Below, one piece after another: positions 9,883 through 18,432 of a stretch of 64,000 nucleotides of DNA (the first letter of the stretch is position 1; each line of letters starts with the position of its first letter). Below the pieces are notes generated by a model. The model did not search any database. It had not been told where the DNA came from and was given only the letters and a program-made list of their open reading frames with translations. The position numbers and the translations under genes were made by a program. This stretch comes from Streptomyces sulfonofaciens (GTDB lineage Bacteria; Actinomycetota; Actinomycetes; Streptomycetales; Streptomycetaceae): contig NZ_BNCD01000004.1 in assembly GCF_014656295.1 (NCBI RefSeq), positions 451,688 through 515,687 on the forward strand, in the 5' to 3' direction.

Positions 9883-10268
9883 ACTCCTTGGCCGGGCCGT
9901 CCGGCCGAGCGGGGCGCCGCGAGCCCGATCCCCTCGGGGCGCGGTGCCCCGGCAGGGTGCTGCCCGGCTCCGCCCGGGCGCGCGGCAGGGCGCGGTGGCC
10001 CGGCGGCCCGGTCGCGGTGCGCGGATGGTCCGCGACGCCGTCCTGGCCGGGACGGGTGTCAGGAGGCGGCGACGGCGACCGGCCGCCGGTCGGGTGGGAA
10101 CGGCCGTACCCGGCCGACGCGGCCACGGCACACCGGCCAGCGCCCGTGCCCGTCCTCCGTCGGCTCACGCGCCGCGGGGCACAGGCGGGCGGACGCCGGG
10201 CGCGACCGGTGTCGGCGGCAGGCCGGTGCCGGCCGGCGCCCGTCGCCCGCGTACCGGCGCGGGCCGGT
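9883..10268. other. Intergenic region, no gene seen
   Basis: A 386-bp gap between convergent genes. Weak GC hairpins occur, for example GGCCGG-TG-CCGGCC near 10223-10236, that could end transcription. No convincing open reading frame or repeat was found. Confidence 0.5.
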
Positions 10269-10697
10269 TCAGGCCGCCGGGCTCCGCAGTTGCGGGGCCT
10301 GCATCGGCCGGGAGCCGGGCCCGCCCACGTGCGAGAACGGCTGGGTGCGCCAGTCGAGGCTCTGGGGGAGCGTCAGCAGCAGCGCCGCCTCCTGCTCCTG
10401 GGCGTCTGACGAGGTGTCGGGAGACAGTGCGTCCGCCGCCGCCCGGCCCGTACCGGCGCAGACCTGGAGGCCGAACGGGTCCCAGGGCGAAGGACACAGC
10501 GCGTGCTCGGGAAGGACGTCCTCGTCCGCGAGGAGCGCGATGGACTGGGCGCAGTCCGGGCAGATCACCCGGTAGGTCTCGAACATGTCGTCGAGGTCGA
10601 ACTCGGCGTCGGGTGCTTCGACACCCTCCGGCGCGGGCTCGGGAACCGGCTGCTGCCTCGTGCGGGCAGGACGACCGGGGCGCTTCAGGCTCTGCAT
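10269..10697 (-). CDS. Conserved hypothetical protein with one CxxC
   Basis: A 142-aa protein not recognised to family. It has a basic N-terminus (SLKRPGRPARTRQQ), an acidic middle with DLDDMFETY, one CPDC motif at about residues 46-49 and a second pair of cysteines downstream (ALCPSP, LQVCAG). Together these could hold a metal or stay redox-active. The C-terminus is rich in Ser, Pro and Gln. ATG 10697 was chosen for the GAGGGGG upstream; a longer frame to 10757 exists. Stands alone, divergent from the Lrp-type regulator. Confidence 0.7.
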   Translation of the reverse strand: MQSLKRPGRPARTRQQPVPEPAPEGVEAPDAEFDLDDMFETYRVICPDCAQSIALLADEDVLPEHALCPSPWDPFGLQVCAGTGRAAADALSPDTSSDAQEQEAALLLTLPQSLDWRTQPFSHVGGPGSRPMQAPQLRSPAA

Positions 10698-10925
10698 GGA
10701 TGTGTATCCCCCTCGGGTGGGCCGACCAGCCGCTGCGGCCTCGACCACAGCAAGCATTTCCCGTCCCGCCCTCCGGGTAATCGCGGCATGCCCACCCAGG
10801 TGCCCCGAACATTGTGGTTTTCATCACATGGGCACTCAGGTGTCTGACGTCCGCCTTTGAGCGGCATGGCCTCACCCGTCGCTCGAGTGTCCCGGGAGAA
10901 GAACGGCCCTGTAGGTTCTTGGGCC

Positions 10926-11366
10926 ATGGAGGAGCTGGATCGGCGCATCGTGCAGCTGCTCGTCGAGGACGGGCGGATGAGTTATACGGACCTGGGCAAG
11001 GCCACCGGTCTGTCCACGTCGGCCGTGCACCAGCGGGTGCGCCGACTGGAGCAGCGCGGCGTCATCCGCGGCTACACCGCGGTCGTCGACCCCGAGGCCG
11101 TCGGGTTGCCGATGACGGCCTTCATCTCGGTGAAGCCCTTCGACCCCAGCGCGCCCGACGACATCGCGGAGCGGTTGGCCGAGGTGCCCGAGATCGAGGC
11201 GTGCCACAGCGTCGCCGGTGACGAGAACTACATCCTCAAGGTCCGGGTCGCCACCCCCTACGAACTGGAGCACATCCTGGCCCGGGTCCGTTCACTCGCC
11301 GGTGTCTCGACGCGTACGACGGTCGTCCTCTCCACCCCGTACGAGGCCCGGCCGCCGCGCCTGTAG
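10926..11366 (+). CDS. Lrp/AsnC family transcriptional regulator
   Basis: Feast/famine regulator (146 aa). The N-terminal winged helix-turn-helix runs through LDRRIVQLLVEDGRMSYTDLG and STSAVHQRVRRLEQRGVI. The C-terminal RAM ligand-binding and oligomerisation domain contains AVDP-type VVDPEAVG, HSVAGDENYILKV and STRTTVVL. ATG 10926 has no Shine-Dalgarno sequence. TAGGTT at 10912-10917 is well placed to be the -10 box of a leaderless transcript. Usual effectors are amino acids; the target is unknown, with the adjacent amidohydrolase the nearest candidate. Confidence 0.9.
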   Translation: MEELDRRIVQLLVEDGRMSYTDLGKATGLSTSAVHQRVRRLEQRGVIRGYTAVVDPEAVGLPMTAFISVKPFDPSAPDDIAERLAEVPEIEACHSVAGDENYILKVRVATPYELEHILARVRSLAGVSTRTTVVLSTPYEARPPRL

Positions 11367-11429
11367 GTCCCGGCCGCCGAGCGGGGTGTCCCGGAGCCGG
11401 CCGGATGCCGCTGCGGGGACACTGGTGGC

Positions 11430-13046
11430 ATGACTCACCGCACGACGCTGCTGCGCCGCGGCATCATCCACACCCCCGCGGGAACCGGCGCCACCGCCAT
11501 GGTCACCGAGGGCGGGCAGGTGGCCTGGATCGGATCGGAAGGCGCGGCGGACGGCTTCGCCGACGGCGTGGACGAGACCGTCGACCTCGAAGGCGCCCTG
11601 GTCACCCCCGCGTTCACGGACGCCCATGTGCACGCCACCTCCACCGGCCTCGCGCTCACCGGCCTCGACCTGAGCGCGGCAGGCTCGCTCGACGACGCAC
11701 TCCGGCAGGTCCGCGAGCACGCCGCGGCGCGCCCGGGCGACCGGGTGCTGCTGGGCCACGGCTGGGACGCGGCACGCTGGCCGGGCGGCCGGCCGCCGAC
11801 CCGTACGGAACTCGACGCGGCCACCGGGGGGCGGCCGCTGTACCTCTCCCGTATCGACGTGCACTCCGCCGCGGTCAGCACCGCCCTGCTCGACCTGGTG
11901 CCCGGCATCGCCGAGCGCCCCGGCTACCGCGCCGACGGGCCGCTCACCCGCGACGCCCACCACGCGGTACGGGCCGCCGCCTATGGGGCCATCACCGCGC
12001 GGCAGCGCACCGAGGCCCAGCGCACCGCCCTGCGGCACGCCGCCTCGCTGGGCATCGGGGCACTGCACGAGTGCGGTGGGCCCGAGATCTCCAGCGAGGA
12101 CGACCTCGTCGGCCTGCTCGCCCTGGCGGCCGAGGAGCCCAGCCCGCGCGTGCTCGGCTACTGGGCGGCACGCGTGAGTGACGAGAAGGACGCCGCCCGG
12201 GTGCGCGACCTCGGCGCCATCGGCGCGGCGGGAGACCTCTTCGTCGACGGCGCCCTCGGCTCGGGCACCGCCTGCCTGCACGCGCCGTACGCCGACGCGG
12301 AGCACACCGGCACCGCCTATCTGACCGCCGCCGACGTCGCCGACCATGTCGCCGCGTGCACCGAGGCCGGGCTCCAGGCCGGGTTCCACGCCATCGGCGA
12401 CGCGGCCGTGACCGCCGTCGTCGAGGGGGTGCGCAGTGCCGCGGAGCGGGTCGGCCTCGCCCGGGTGCGTGCCGCGCGGCACCGGGTCGAGCACGCCGAG
12501 ATGCTCACCCCCGAGACCGTCGCCGGCTTCGCCGAGCTGGGTCTGACCGCGTCCGTGCAGCCGGTCTTCGACGAGCTGTGGGGCGGCGAGGACGGCATGT
12601 ACGCGCAGCGGCTGGGCGCCGCACGGGCCCGCACCCTCAACCCGTACGCCGCGCTGCTGCGCGCCGGGGTGCCCCTCGCGCTCGGCTCCGACAGCCCCGT
12701 GACGCCGCTCGGGCCCTGGGCCGCGGTGCGGGCGGCCGCCTACCACCGCACGCCCGAGCACCGGGTGCCGGTGCGGGCCGCGTTCACGGCGCACACCCGC
12801 GGCGGTTGGCGGGCCGCGGGCCGTGATGACGCGGGGGTCCTGGTGCCGGGCGCGCCCGCGGACTACGCCGTGTGGCAGACCGGCGACCTGGTGGTGCGGG
12901 CGCCCGACGAGCGCGTGGCGCGCTGGTCCACCGACCCGCGCTCGGGCGTCCCGGGCCTGCCGGATCTCGGCCCCGGCCGCGAACTGCCCCTCTGCCTGCG
13001 CACGGTGGTGGCCGGGCGCACGGTCCACCTGCGGCCGCCCGAGTGA
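11430..13046 (+). CDS. YtcJ-like metal-dependent amidohydrolase
   Basis: Amidohydrolase-superfamily enzyme (538 aa) of the YtcJ/Amidohydro_3 type. The N-terminal metal site is TDAHVH (about residues 68-73). Other landmarks are LYLSRIDVHSAAVS, GFHAIGDAAV with a metal-type histidine, HRVEHAEM and LGSDSPVTPLGPW near the C-terminus. Such proteins hydrolyse cyclic amides, N-formimino compounds or related C-N bonds, and the natural substrate is unknown here. It follows the Lrp-type regulator by 63 bp on the same strand, so co-regulation is possible. ATG 11430 lacks a strong ribosome site and may be leaderless. Confidence 0.88.
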   Translation: MTHRTTLLRRGIIHTPAGTGATAMVTEGGQVAWIGSEGAADGFADGVDETVDLEGALVTPAFTDAHVHATSTGLALTGLDLSAAGSLDDALRQVREHAAARPGDRVLLGHGWDAARWPGGRPPTRTELDAATGGRPLYLSRIDVHSAAVSTALLDLVPGIAERPGYRADGPLTRDAHHAVRAAAYGAITARQRTEAQRTALRHAASLGIGALHECGGPEISSEDDLVGLLALAAEEPSPRVLGYWAARVSDEKDAARVRDLGAIGAAGDLFVDGALGSGTACLHAPYADAEHTGTAYLTAADVADHVAACTEAGLQAGFHAIGDAAVTAVVEGVRSAAERVGLARVRAARHRVEHAEMLTPETVAGFAELGLTASVQPVFDELWGGEDGMYAQRLGAARARTLNPYAALLRAGVPLALGSDSPVTPLGPWAAVRAAAYHRTPEHRVPVRAAFTAHTRGGWRAAGRDDAGVLVPGAPADYAVWQTGDLVVRAPDERVARWSTDPRSGVPGLPDLGPGRELPLCLRTVVAGRTVHLRPPE

Positions 13047-13479
13047 TGTCCCGGTGCCGCACTGCCCCGGCCGGGGCCGTCCACGGTGCGCCCCCGTCGG
13101 GGATGCCTCCGCGCTGACCCGGGGTTTCCCGGAAGGCCGCGGCTGGTGCGGCTGTCGGCGCAAGGCCGCCGCCGGTGGGCCCGGCACCGGGCCCACCATC
13201 GGACGCCCTCGCGCAAGCTCCGCGGGGGCGTACCGGCCGGACGGGTGTCCCTCCCCGCCAGCTCGGGAACAAGGAGGAGGGCGCGAGCCCCACGGGCCCC
13301 AACGCCCGGTGGCGACGGCCCTCGGCCGATCCGCAGCCGGCGGGTCCCGGGCCGGGACGGCGGGCGTCCTGGCCGGTCCGCCGTGCGCCGTGCCCCGCGC
13401 GGCCGCAATGGCCCTGCCGGCACGGCGCCCCAGGCCGCGGCCATTATGGTGGTCCCGGTTACGACAGAAGGGGCAGTGA
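13047..13479. other. Intergenic region with one strong hairpin
   Basis: 433 bp without a recognisable gene. The main feature is the hairpin at 13174-13197. A TATGGT box at 13445-13450 lies 35 bp before the mannose synthase start and could be part of its promoter, but no clear -35 box is seen. Confidence 0.5.
13174..13197 (+). terminator. Hairpin terminator candidate
   Basis: GGTGGGCCCGG and CCGGGCCCACC pair perfectly over 11 bp with a 2-nt loop (or over 9 bp with a 6-nt loop). It lies about 130 nt after the amidohydrolase stop. Confidence 0.55.
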
Positions 13480-14271
13480 GTGAACGACGGCGATGGGGTG
13501 TCCACGGCGCCCGACCGGGGGAGCCGCTTCGGCCCGCTCGGCACGGCCTTGGTGATCATTCCGACCTACAACGAGGCCGAGAACATCAAGGCGATCGTGG
13601 GCCGGGTGCGCGAGAGCGTGCCCGCGGTGCACGTCCTCGTCGCCGACGACAACAGCCCGGACGGCACCGGCAAGCTCGCCGACGAACTCGCCGCCGTGGA
13701 CGATCACGTCCACGTGCTGCACCGCACCGGCAAGGAGGGCCTGGGCGCCGCCTATCTGGCCGGTTTCCGCTGGGGCCTGGAGCGGGACTACGGCGTGCTG
13801 ATCGAGATGGACGCCGACGGTTCCCACCAGCCCGAGGAACTGCCCCGCCTGCTGACCGCGCTCGGCCACGCCGACCTCGTCCTGGGCTCCCGCTGGGTGC
13901 CGGGCGGACGCGTCGTCAACTGGCCAAAGTCCCGCGAACTGCTCTCCCGCGGCGGCAGCACCTACTCGCGGCTCATGCTCGACATGCCGCTCAGGGACAT
14001 CACCGGCGGCTACCGCGCCTTTCGCCGCGAGACCCTCGAAGGGCTCGGCCTGCACCAGGTCGCCTCCCAGGGGTACTGCTTCCAGGTGGACCTGGCCCGC
14101 CGCTCGGTCAAGGCCGGCTACCAGGTCGTCGAGGTGCCGATCACCTTCGTGGAGCGGGCCCACGGAGACTCCAAGATGAGCCGGGACATCGTCGTGGAGG
14201 CGCTCTGGCGCGTCACCTCGTGGGGTGTGACCGAGCGGGTCGGCAAGCTGCTGAACCCCCGCGGGAAGTAA
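13480..14271 (+). CDS. ppm1: Polyprenol-phosphate mannose synthase
   Basis: GT2 glycosyltransferase that transfers mannose from GDP-mannose to polyprenyl phosphate. The lipid-linked mannose is used for protein O-mannosylation and other extracytoplasmic mannosylation. It is the soluble catalytic domain alone (263 aa) with IIPTYNEAENI, VADDNSPDGTG, the metal-binding MDADGSHQPE and GSRWVPGG, all typical of dolichol/polyprenol phosphate mannose synthases. There is no membrane anchor. The start GTG 13480 has GAAGGGG upstream. In S. coelicolor the gene before fxsA and rbpA is ppm1, and the same order is seen here. Confidence 0.93.
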   Translation: MNDGDGVSTAPDRGSRFGPLGTALVIIPTYNEAENIKAIVGRVRESVPAVHVLVADDNSPDGTGKLADELAAVDDHVHVLHRTGKEGLGAAYLAGFRWGLERDYGVLIEMDADGSHQPEELPRLLTALGHADLVLGSRWVPGGRVVNWPKSRELLSRGGSTYSRLMLDMPLRDITGGYRAFRRETLEGLGLHQVASQGYCFQVDLARRSVKAGYQVVEVPITFVERAHGDSKMSRDIVVEALWRVTSWGVTERVGKLLNPRGK

Positions 14272-14317
14272 CCCGGGGCCGGTGCAGGACCGGTACACGC
14301 CCAGGCACACTGGAGGC

Positions 14318-14908
14318 ATGACCACAGGTGCACCGCCCCCGACCCGTTCCACAAGGCCCCGGCGCTCGCGCGTCCGCGCCTTGCTGCCGCTCGGCGTCGC
14401 CGTGTGGGTGGTCCTGGAGATCTGGCTGCTGGTCCTGATCGGGGGCGCGGCCGGCGGTTTCACCGTCTTCCTGCTGCTGGCGGCCGCGGTGGTGGCCGGC
14501 GGTGCGGTGATCAAGCGGGCCGGGCGTCGCGCCTTCCGCAACCTGAACCGGACCCTCAAGACGCGCGGGGCCGCCGATCCGCAGGCCGAGCAGCACGACG
14601 AGCAGCACACCGAGGGCAACGGCCTGCTCATGCTGGCCGGGTTGCTGCTGATCGTCCCGGGCCCGCTCTCCGACGTCCTCGGGCTGCTGCTGCTCGTTCC
14701 GCCCGTCCGCCAGGCGGTGAGCCGGGCCGCCGAGCGGATGATGGAGCGCAGGCTGCGCACGGCCGTCCCCGGTACCTGGGGAGACGCCTTCCAGCAGGCA
14801 CGGATGCACCAGAAGGACGGCAAGGTCGTCCAGGGCGAGGTGGTCCAGGACGACGAGCCGCCCACCCGCCGCAACGACTCGGGACCCCGCCCACCACTCA
14901 CCGGCTGA
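14318..14908 (+). CDS. fxsA: FxsA family membrane protein
   Basis: Cytoplasmic membrane protein of the FxsA family (196 aa). In E. coli FxsA overproduction relieves phage exclusion; the role in actinobacteria is unclear. Two hydrophobic segments at the N-terminus (LPLGVAVWVVLEIWLLVLIGG and the following Ala/Val run) and one further segment GLLMLAGLLLIVPGPLSDVLG carry the family-typical PG(P/F)(L/V)SD motif. The C-terminal tail is charged. ATG 14318 is 46 bp after ppm1 and probably co-transcribed with it. Confidence 0.88.
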   Translation: MTTGAPPPTRSTRPRRSRVRALLPLGVAVWVVLEIWLLVLIGGAAGGFTVFLLLAAAVVAGGAVIKRAGRRAFRNLNRTLKTRGAADPQAEQHDEQHTEGNGLLMLAGLLLIVPGPLSDVLGLLLLVPPVRQAVSRAAERMMERRLRTAVPGTWGDAFQQARMHQKDGKVVQGEVVQDDEPPTRRNDSGPRPPLTG

Positions 14909-15235
14909 CGGTTTCCAGCCACCCTCCACCTGCGGCCCGGTTCCAGCCACCGCTCACCGGCAGTCCGGTTTCAAGCCCTGTTAACAGGCCCGTGCGCCCT
15001 TGTCGGGCCGGTGCGCCCTTGTGCCGGGGGTCGCCCCAGGCCGGGTGGTTGCCTTGTGTGCGCCGGTTGGTCGCCCTGTGCGCGGTGTCCGGGTGGTGCG
15101 TCCGAGGGGGTGGCGCGACCCTTTCGCCCTCGCTTCAGTGTTTCTTCGCCGCCCGGTCCGTGTCCGATGGCGCCGCCCGGTCCGCAGCTCATGGCCGCGG
15201 GCCTGACGGGTTTCACCGTCGGGTACGCACACACA
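14909..15235. other. Intergenic region with short imperfect repeats
   Basis: No gene recognised. Just after fxsA, three imperfect copies of a TTTCCAGCCACC/GCTCACCGG-type motif occur between 14895 and 14975. Two copies of GTGCGCCCTTGT lie at 14991-15020. Confidence 0.45.
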
Positions 15236-15271
15236 GCCGCGGGCCGCGACCCGAAGGTCGCGGCCCGCGGC
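15236..15271 (-). terminator. Strong hairpin terminator of rbpA
   Basis: A perfect 16-bp stem, GCCGCGGGCCGCGACC pairing with its reverse complement, and a CGAA loop. It starts 28 nt beyond the rbpA stop on the minus strand. Confidence 0.85.
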
Positions 15272-15299
15272 TGCGCACGTGCTTCGCCCCCGGAGGGGC

Positions 15300-15674
15300 T
15301 CAGGCGGACTTGCGGCTGTCCCGCGGATGAACGGCGATGTTCATGGCACCGGAACGAAGGACGGCCAAGCGCTCCTCAAGGACCTCTTCGAGTTCCTCGC
15401 GGGTGCGCCTCTCCATCAGCATGTCCCAGTGTGTCCGCGCGGGCTTCGCCTTCTTCTCCTCGGGTCCGTCCCCGTCCACCAGGAGTGCCTGGGCCCCGCA
15501 GACCTTGCACTCCCACTCCGGCGGAATCTCCGCCTCGACGGAGAAGGGCATCTCGAAGCGGTGCCCCTTCTCGCATGCGTACTCCACGGCCTGGCGCGGG
15601 GCCAGGTCGATGCCGCGGTCGGTCTCGTAGCTGGTCACCACGAGGCGCGTGCCGCGAAGAGCTCGCTCACTCAT
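15300..15674 (-). CDS. rbpA: RNA polymerase-binding protein RbpA
   Basis: Actinobacterial RbpA binds RNA polymerase and group-1 sigma factors (HrdB type) and stimulates promoter opening. At 124 aa it is full length. The zinc-binding core has C34, H38, C56 and C59 (ACEKGH and WECKVCG). The C-terminal basic linker and sigma-interaction domain ends in WDMLMERRTREELEEVLEERLAVLR. Neighbours ppm1 and fxsA match the known locus. The upstream region has a canonical sigma-R promoter, consistent with the established oxidative (disulfide) stress control of this gene. Confidence 0.97.
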   Translation of the reverse strand: MSERALRGTRLVVTSYETDRGIDLAPRQAVEYACEKGHRFEMPFSVEAEIPPEWECKVCGAQALLVDGDGPEEKKAKPARTHWDMLMERRTREELEEVLEERLAVLRSGAMNIAVHPRDSRKSA

Positions 15675-15735
15675 GAATCGTGCCTCCCGGGCTTGATGCC
15701 CACAGGACAGGTGTCGCTGTCGTCGTCATCCGGTC

Positions 15736-15761
15736 AACGTCCGGTCGGCGGTAAAGATTCC
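15736..15761 (-). promoter_or_regulatory. Sigma-R promoter of rbpA
   Basis: Minus-strand GGAAT (15761-15757), exactly 18 bp, then GTT (15738-15736), which is the consensus spacing for Streptomyces sigma-R promoters. It lies about 62 bp upstream of the rbpA start codon. Sigma-R control of rbpA is established in S. coelicolor. Confidence 0.9.
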
Positions 15762-15940
15762 CGTTCAGGGTCATGCGTCGCCGTCGTAGCCGCAGCCTTG
15801 CCAACCAGTTCCGTACCCGCCGTCGCCCGGTTTGTCACATCTGACAGGAGATGTCACCCAGCGTCTCCTCTTCTCTGACGCGCAGTAACGGTCCGCCCGG
15901 CAGGCCAAACGCGTACACTACCGGCCTTTGCCCTCCGGCG

Positions 15941-17551
15941 CTAAATCCGCTCCGGCACCGGATTGCCCGCGGCCTCGATCGCCCGCCGTACCGGAACCCT
16001 CGTGAGCAGGGCGAACCCGATGACGAAGAAGGCCACCAGCGACAGGATCGCGGCGCGGTAGCTGCCGCTGAGCTGGTAGGTCAGCCCGAAGATCAGCGGT
16101 CCCACCCAGGCCAGCCCGCGGTCGCTCATCTCGTAGGCGGCGAAGTACTCGGCCTCCTTGCCGCGCGGGACCAGATGGGAGAAGAGCGAACGGGAGAGCG
16201 CCTGGGTGCCGCCGAGCACCAGGCCGATGGCGACCGCGAGCACGTAGAACCAGCCAGGGGCACCGGCGGGCAGGAAGTACCCGGCGGCCAGTGTCGCCGT
16301 CCAGGCCACCAGCGAGCCCAGGATGGTGCGCCGCGCCCCGTAGGCGCGGGCCAGCCTGCCCGTCCCGAGCGCCCCGCCGACCGCCAGCACCTGCACCAGC
16401 AGGACCGCGGTGATCAGGGTGGACTGGCTCAGGCGGAGTTCCTCGGCGCCGTACAGGGACGCCTGCGAGATGACGGTCTGGATGCCGTCGCTGTAGACGA
16501 GGTACGCCAGGAGGAAGGCGAAGGTGAGCGGGCGGCGGCGCATGTCCCCGAGGGTCGCGGCCAGTTGCCGCCAGCCCTGCACGGCTCCGCCCGCCTCCCG
16601 GGCCGCCCGGGCCGGACCACGCGGCACGTCGCGCAGCCGGCTCAGCGGGACCAGGGTGAAGGCGCCCCACCAGAGGCCGGCCGTGGCCAGGCAGATCCGC
16701 ACCGCCGTGCCCTGCGAGACGCCGAAGCCGTCGTGGGCCGTGAAGAGCCCCAGGTCCACCAGCAGCACGAGGGAGCCGGAGGCGTAGCCGAAGGCCCACC
16801 CCCGCGAGGAGACCGCGTCACGTTCCTCGGGCAGTGCTATCTGCGGGAGGTAGGAGTTGTAGAGCGCCATGGAGACGGCGACCGAGGCGTTGGCGACGAT
16901 CAGCAGCAGCCCGCCGAGGAGGTAGCGGTCGCCGTCCAGGAAGAACATGCCGGCGGTCGCCGCCGCTCCCAGGTAGGCGGCGGCTCCCAGCAGGGGCTTC
17001 TTGCGTCCGGTGCGGTCGGCGGCGGCGCCGGCGAGCGGCATCACGAGGATCGCCAGGATGACGGAGGCGGACACGCAGTAGGCGAAGAAGGACCCGGCCC
17101 GCACGGTCAGTCCCAGGGGATGCACATAGCCGTGTGCGTCGGCCGCGGTCTTGGCCACGTCCGTCAGGTAGGGCCCGAGGAACACGGTCAGCACGCTGGT
17201 GGAGTAGACGGAGCAAGCCCAGTCGTAGAAGTACCAGCCGCGCTGCTGGCTGCGCCGTGCCGCGGCATCGGCGGACGGCGCGTGGGCGGTCGGGGCGCCG
17301 ACGGGCGGGGCCGCGTCGTGCTCCCGGGCCGGACCGCCCGGCTGGACGGTGCTCCCCGGCCGGGGAGTCGCGTGCGCCTGGGCCCCGCCGTCAGAGCGGG
17401 GCGCGGCCTCCCGCCGGGGCGCGGGGTCCTCCTGGTGCGGGAGGCGGTCCCCGGCCGCCGGGCCTGTGCGGGCTGCGGCCCCCGCTCGGGACCCGTCCGC
17501 GCCGGCCTCTCCCGCGCCGTCCGCCGCGGCTCCCACGGTGTCGCCTCTCAC
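15941..17551 (-). CDS. MFS transporter (UMF1/Atg22-like)
   Basis: Integral membrane transporter of the major facilitator superfamily, closest in pattern to the UMF1 (Atg22-like) group: RGWYFYDWACSVYSTSVLTVFLGPYL, then about twelve hydrophobic segments. PLAGAAADRTGRKKP forms the loop-2 MFS motif and GALGTGRLARAYGARR its counterpart in the second half. The start is uncertain. GTG 17551, preceded by GGGAGGCGAGG, gives 536 aa with a disordered N-terminus of about 90 residues rich in Ala, Gly and Pro; the membrane domain begins near 17260. The substrate is unknown. Confidence 0.85.
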   Translation of the reverse strand: MRGDTVGAAADGAGEAGADGSRAGAAARTGPAAGDRLPHQEDPAPRREAAPRSDGGAQAHATPRPGSTVQPGGPAREHDAAPPVGAPTAHAPSADAAARRSQQRGWYFYDWACSVYSTSVLTVFLGPYLTDVAKTAADAHGYVHPLGLTVRAGSFFAYCVSASVILAILVMPLAGAAADRTGRKKPLLGAAAYLGAAATAGMFFLDGDRYLLGGLLLIVANASVAVSMALYNSYLPQIALPEERDAVSSRGWAFGYASGSLVLLVDLGLFTAHDGFGVSQGTAVRICLATAGLWWGAFTLVPLSRLRDVPRGPARAAREAGGAVQGWRQLAATLGDMRRRPLTFAFLLAYLVYSDGIQTVISQASLYGAEELRLSQSTLITAVLLVQVLAVGGALGTGRLARAYGARRTILGSLVAWTATLAAGYFLPAGAPGWFYVLAVAIGLVLGGTQALSRSLFSHLVPRGKEAEYFAAYEMSDRGLAWVGPLIFGLTYQLSGSYRAAILSLVAFFVIGFALLTRVPVRRAIEAAGNPVPERI

Positions 17552-17664
17552 CCGCGTCCTCGCCTCCCGTTCGCCTCGGACCGTGCCCCGGAGGGGTCCG
17601 CAGCGAGCCCTCACGCGCGACCGACGCGGCACGCACGCGCGTGCCCTGCCGTGCGCACCGCCGC

Positions 17665-18432
17665 TCAGACCCAGCTCCCCCGCTCTTCGAGGACCGCACG
17701 CAAGGTCTTGATCTGATCGGTCATGATGCCATCCACGCCCAGGTCCAGGAGCCGGTGCATCCGATCGGGGTCGTCCACGGTCCACACGTGCACCTGGAGT
17801 CCGCGGGCGTGGGCGGCGCGCACGAAGCGCCGGTCGACCACCCGCACGCCGGACTGCTCCACCGGCACCTGGGCGCACACCGCCGACCGGCGCGGCCGTG
17901 CGGGCAGCCCGTAGGAGTCCAACCGCAGGCCGAGGACGCCCCGGGTGCCCAGCGAGGTGGCGAGCCGCGGCCCGGCGAGTCGCTGCGCGCGGGCGACGCG
18001 TGCCTCGGAGAACGAGCCCACGCACACCCGGTCCCAGGCGCCGGTGCGCCGGACGAGGTCGAGCAGCGGTGCCAGCGCGGGCTCCGCCTTGACGTCGACG
18101 TTCCAGCGCACCTCGGGAAAGGCCGTCAGCAGCTCCGCGAAGAGCGGCACGGGTTCGCTGCCGGCCACCCGGGCCTGCCGCACCGCCCGCCAGGGCAGGT
18201 CGGCGATCCGGCCCGTGCCGTCCGTGACCCGGTCGAGCGTGGCGTCGTGGAAGGCGACCAGGACGCCGTCCGCGGTGGCGTGCACATCCGTCTCGATGTA
18301 GCGGTAGCCGGTGTCGACCGCGTGGTGGAAAGCGGCCATGGTGTTCTCCAGGCCGTCCGCGGCGCCGCCGCGGTGGGCGAAGGCGAGGGGGCCGGGGTGG
18401 TCCAGATAGGGGTGGCGTATCTGCGTGGTCAC
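17665..18432 (-). CDS. Glycerophosphodiester phosphodiesterase
   Basis: GDPD family enzyme (255 aa) that hydrolyses glycerophosphodiesters to glycerol 3-phosphate and an alcohol. Catalytic landmarks are the AHRGG motif near the N-terminus, the metal-binding IETDVH, and HD in VAFHDATLDRVTDG. The C-terminal WTVDDPDRMHRLLDLGVDGIMTD is the usual end of the TIM barrel. No signal peptide is present, so it is probably cytoplasmic. The GTG start at 18432 overlaps the stop of the upstream YczE-type membrane protein gene (GTGA), implying an operon. Confidence 0.93.
   Translation of the reverse strand: MTTQIRHPYLDHPGPLAFAHRGGAADGLENTMAAFHHAVDTGYRYIETDVHATADGVLVAFHDATLDRVTDGTGRIADLPWRAVRQARVAGSEPVPLFAELLTAFPEVRWNVDVKAEPALAPLLDLVRRTGAWDRVCVGSFSEARVARAQRLAGPRLATSLGTRGVLGLRLDSYGLPARPRRSAVCAQVPVEQSGVRVVDRRFVRAAHARGLQVHVWTVDDPDRMHRLLDLGVDGIMTDQIKTLRAVLEERGSWV

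Noticed and set aside
15834..15857. Hairpin TGTCACATCT...AGATGTCA upstream of rbpA as a terminator or operator
   Set aside because: The arms mismatch by a bulged base and its position relative to rbpA and the MFS gene gives no clear role.
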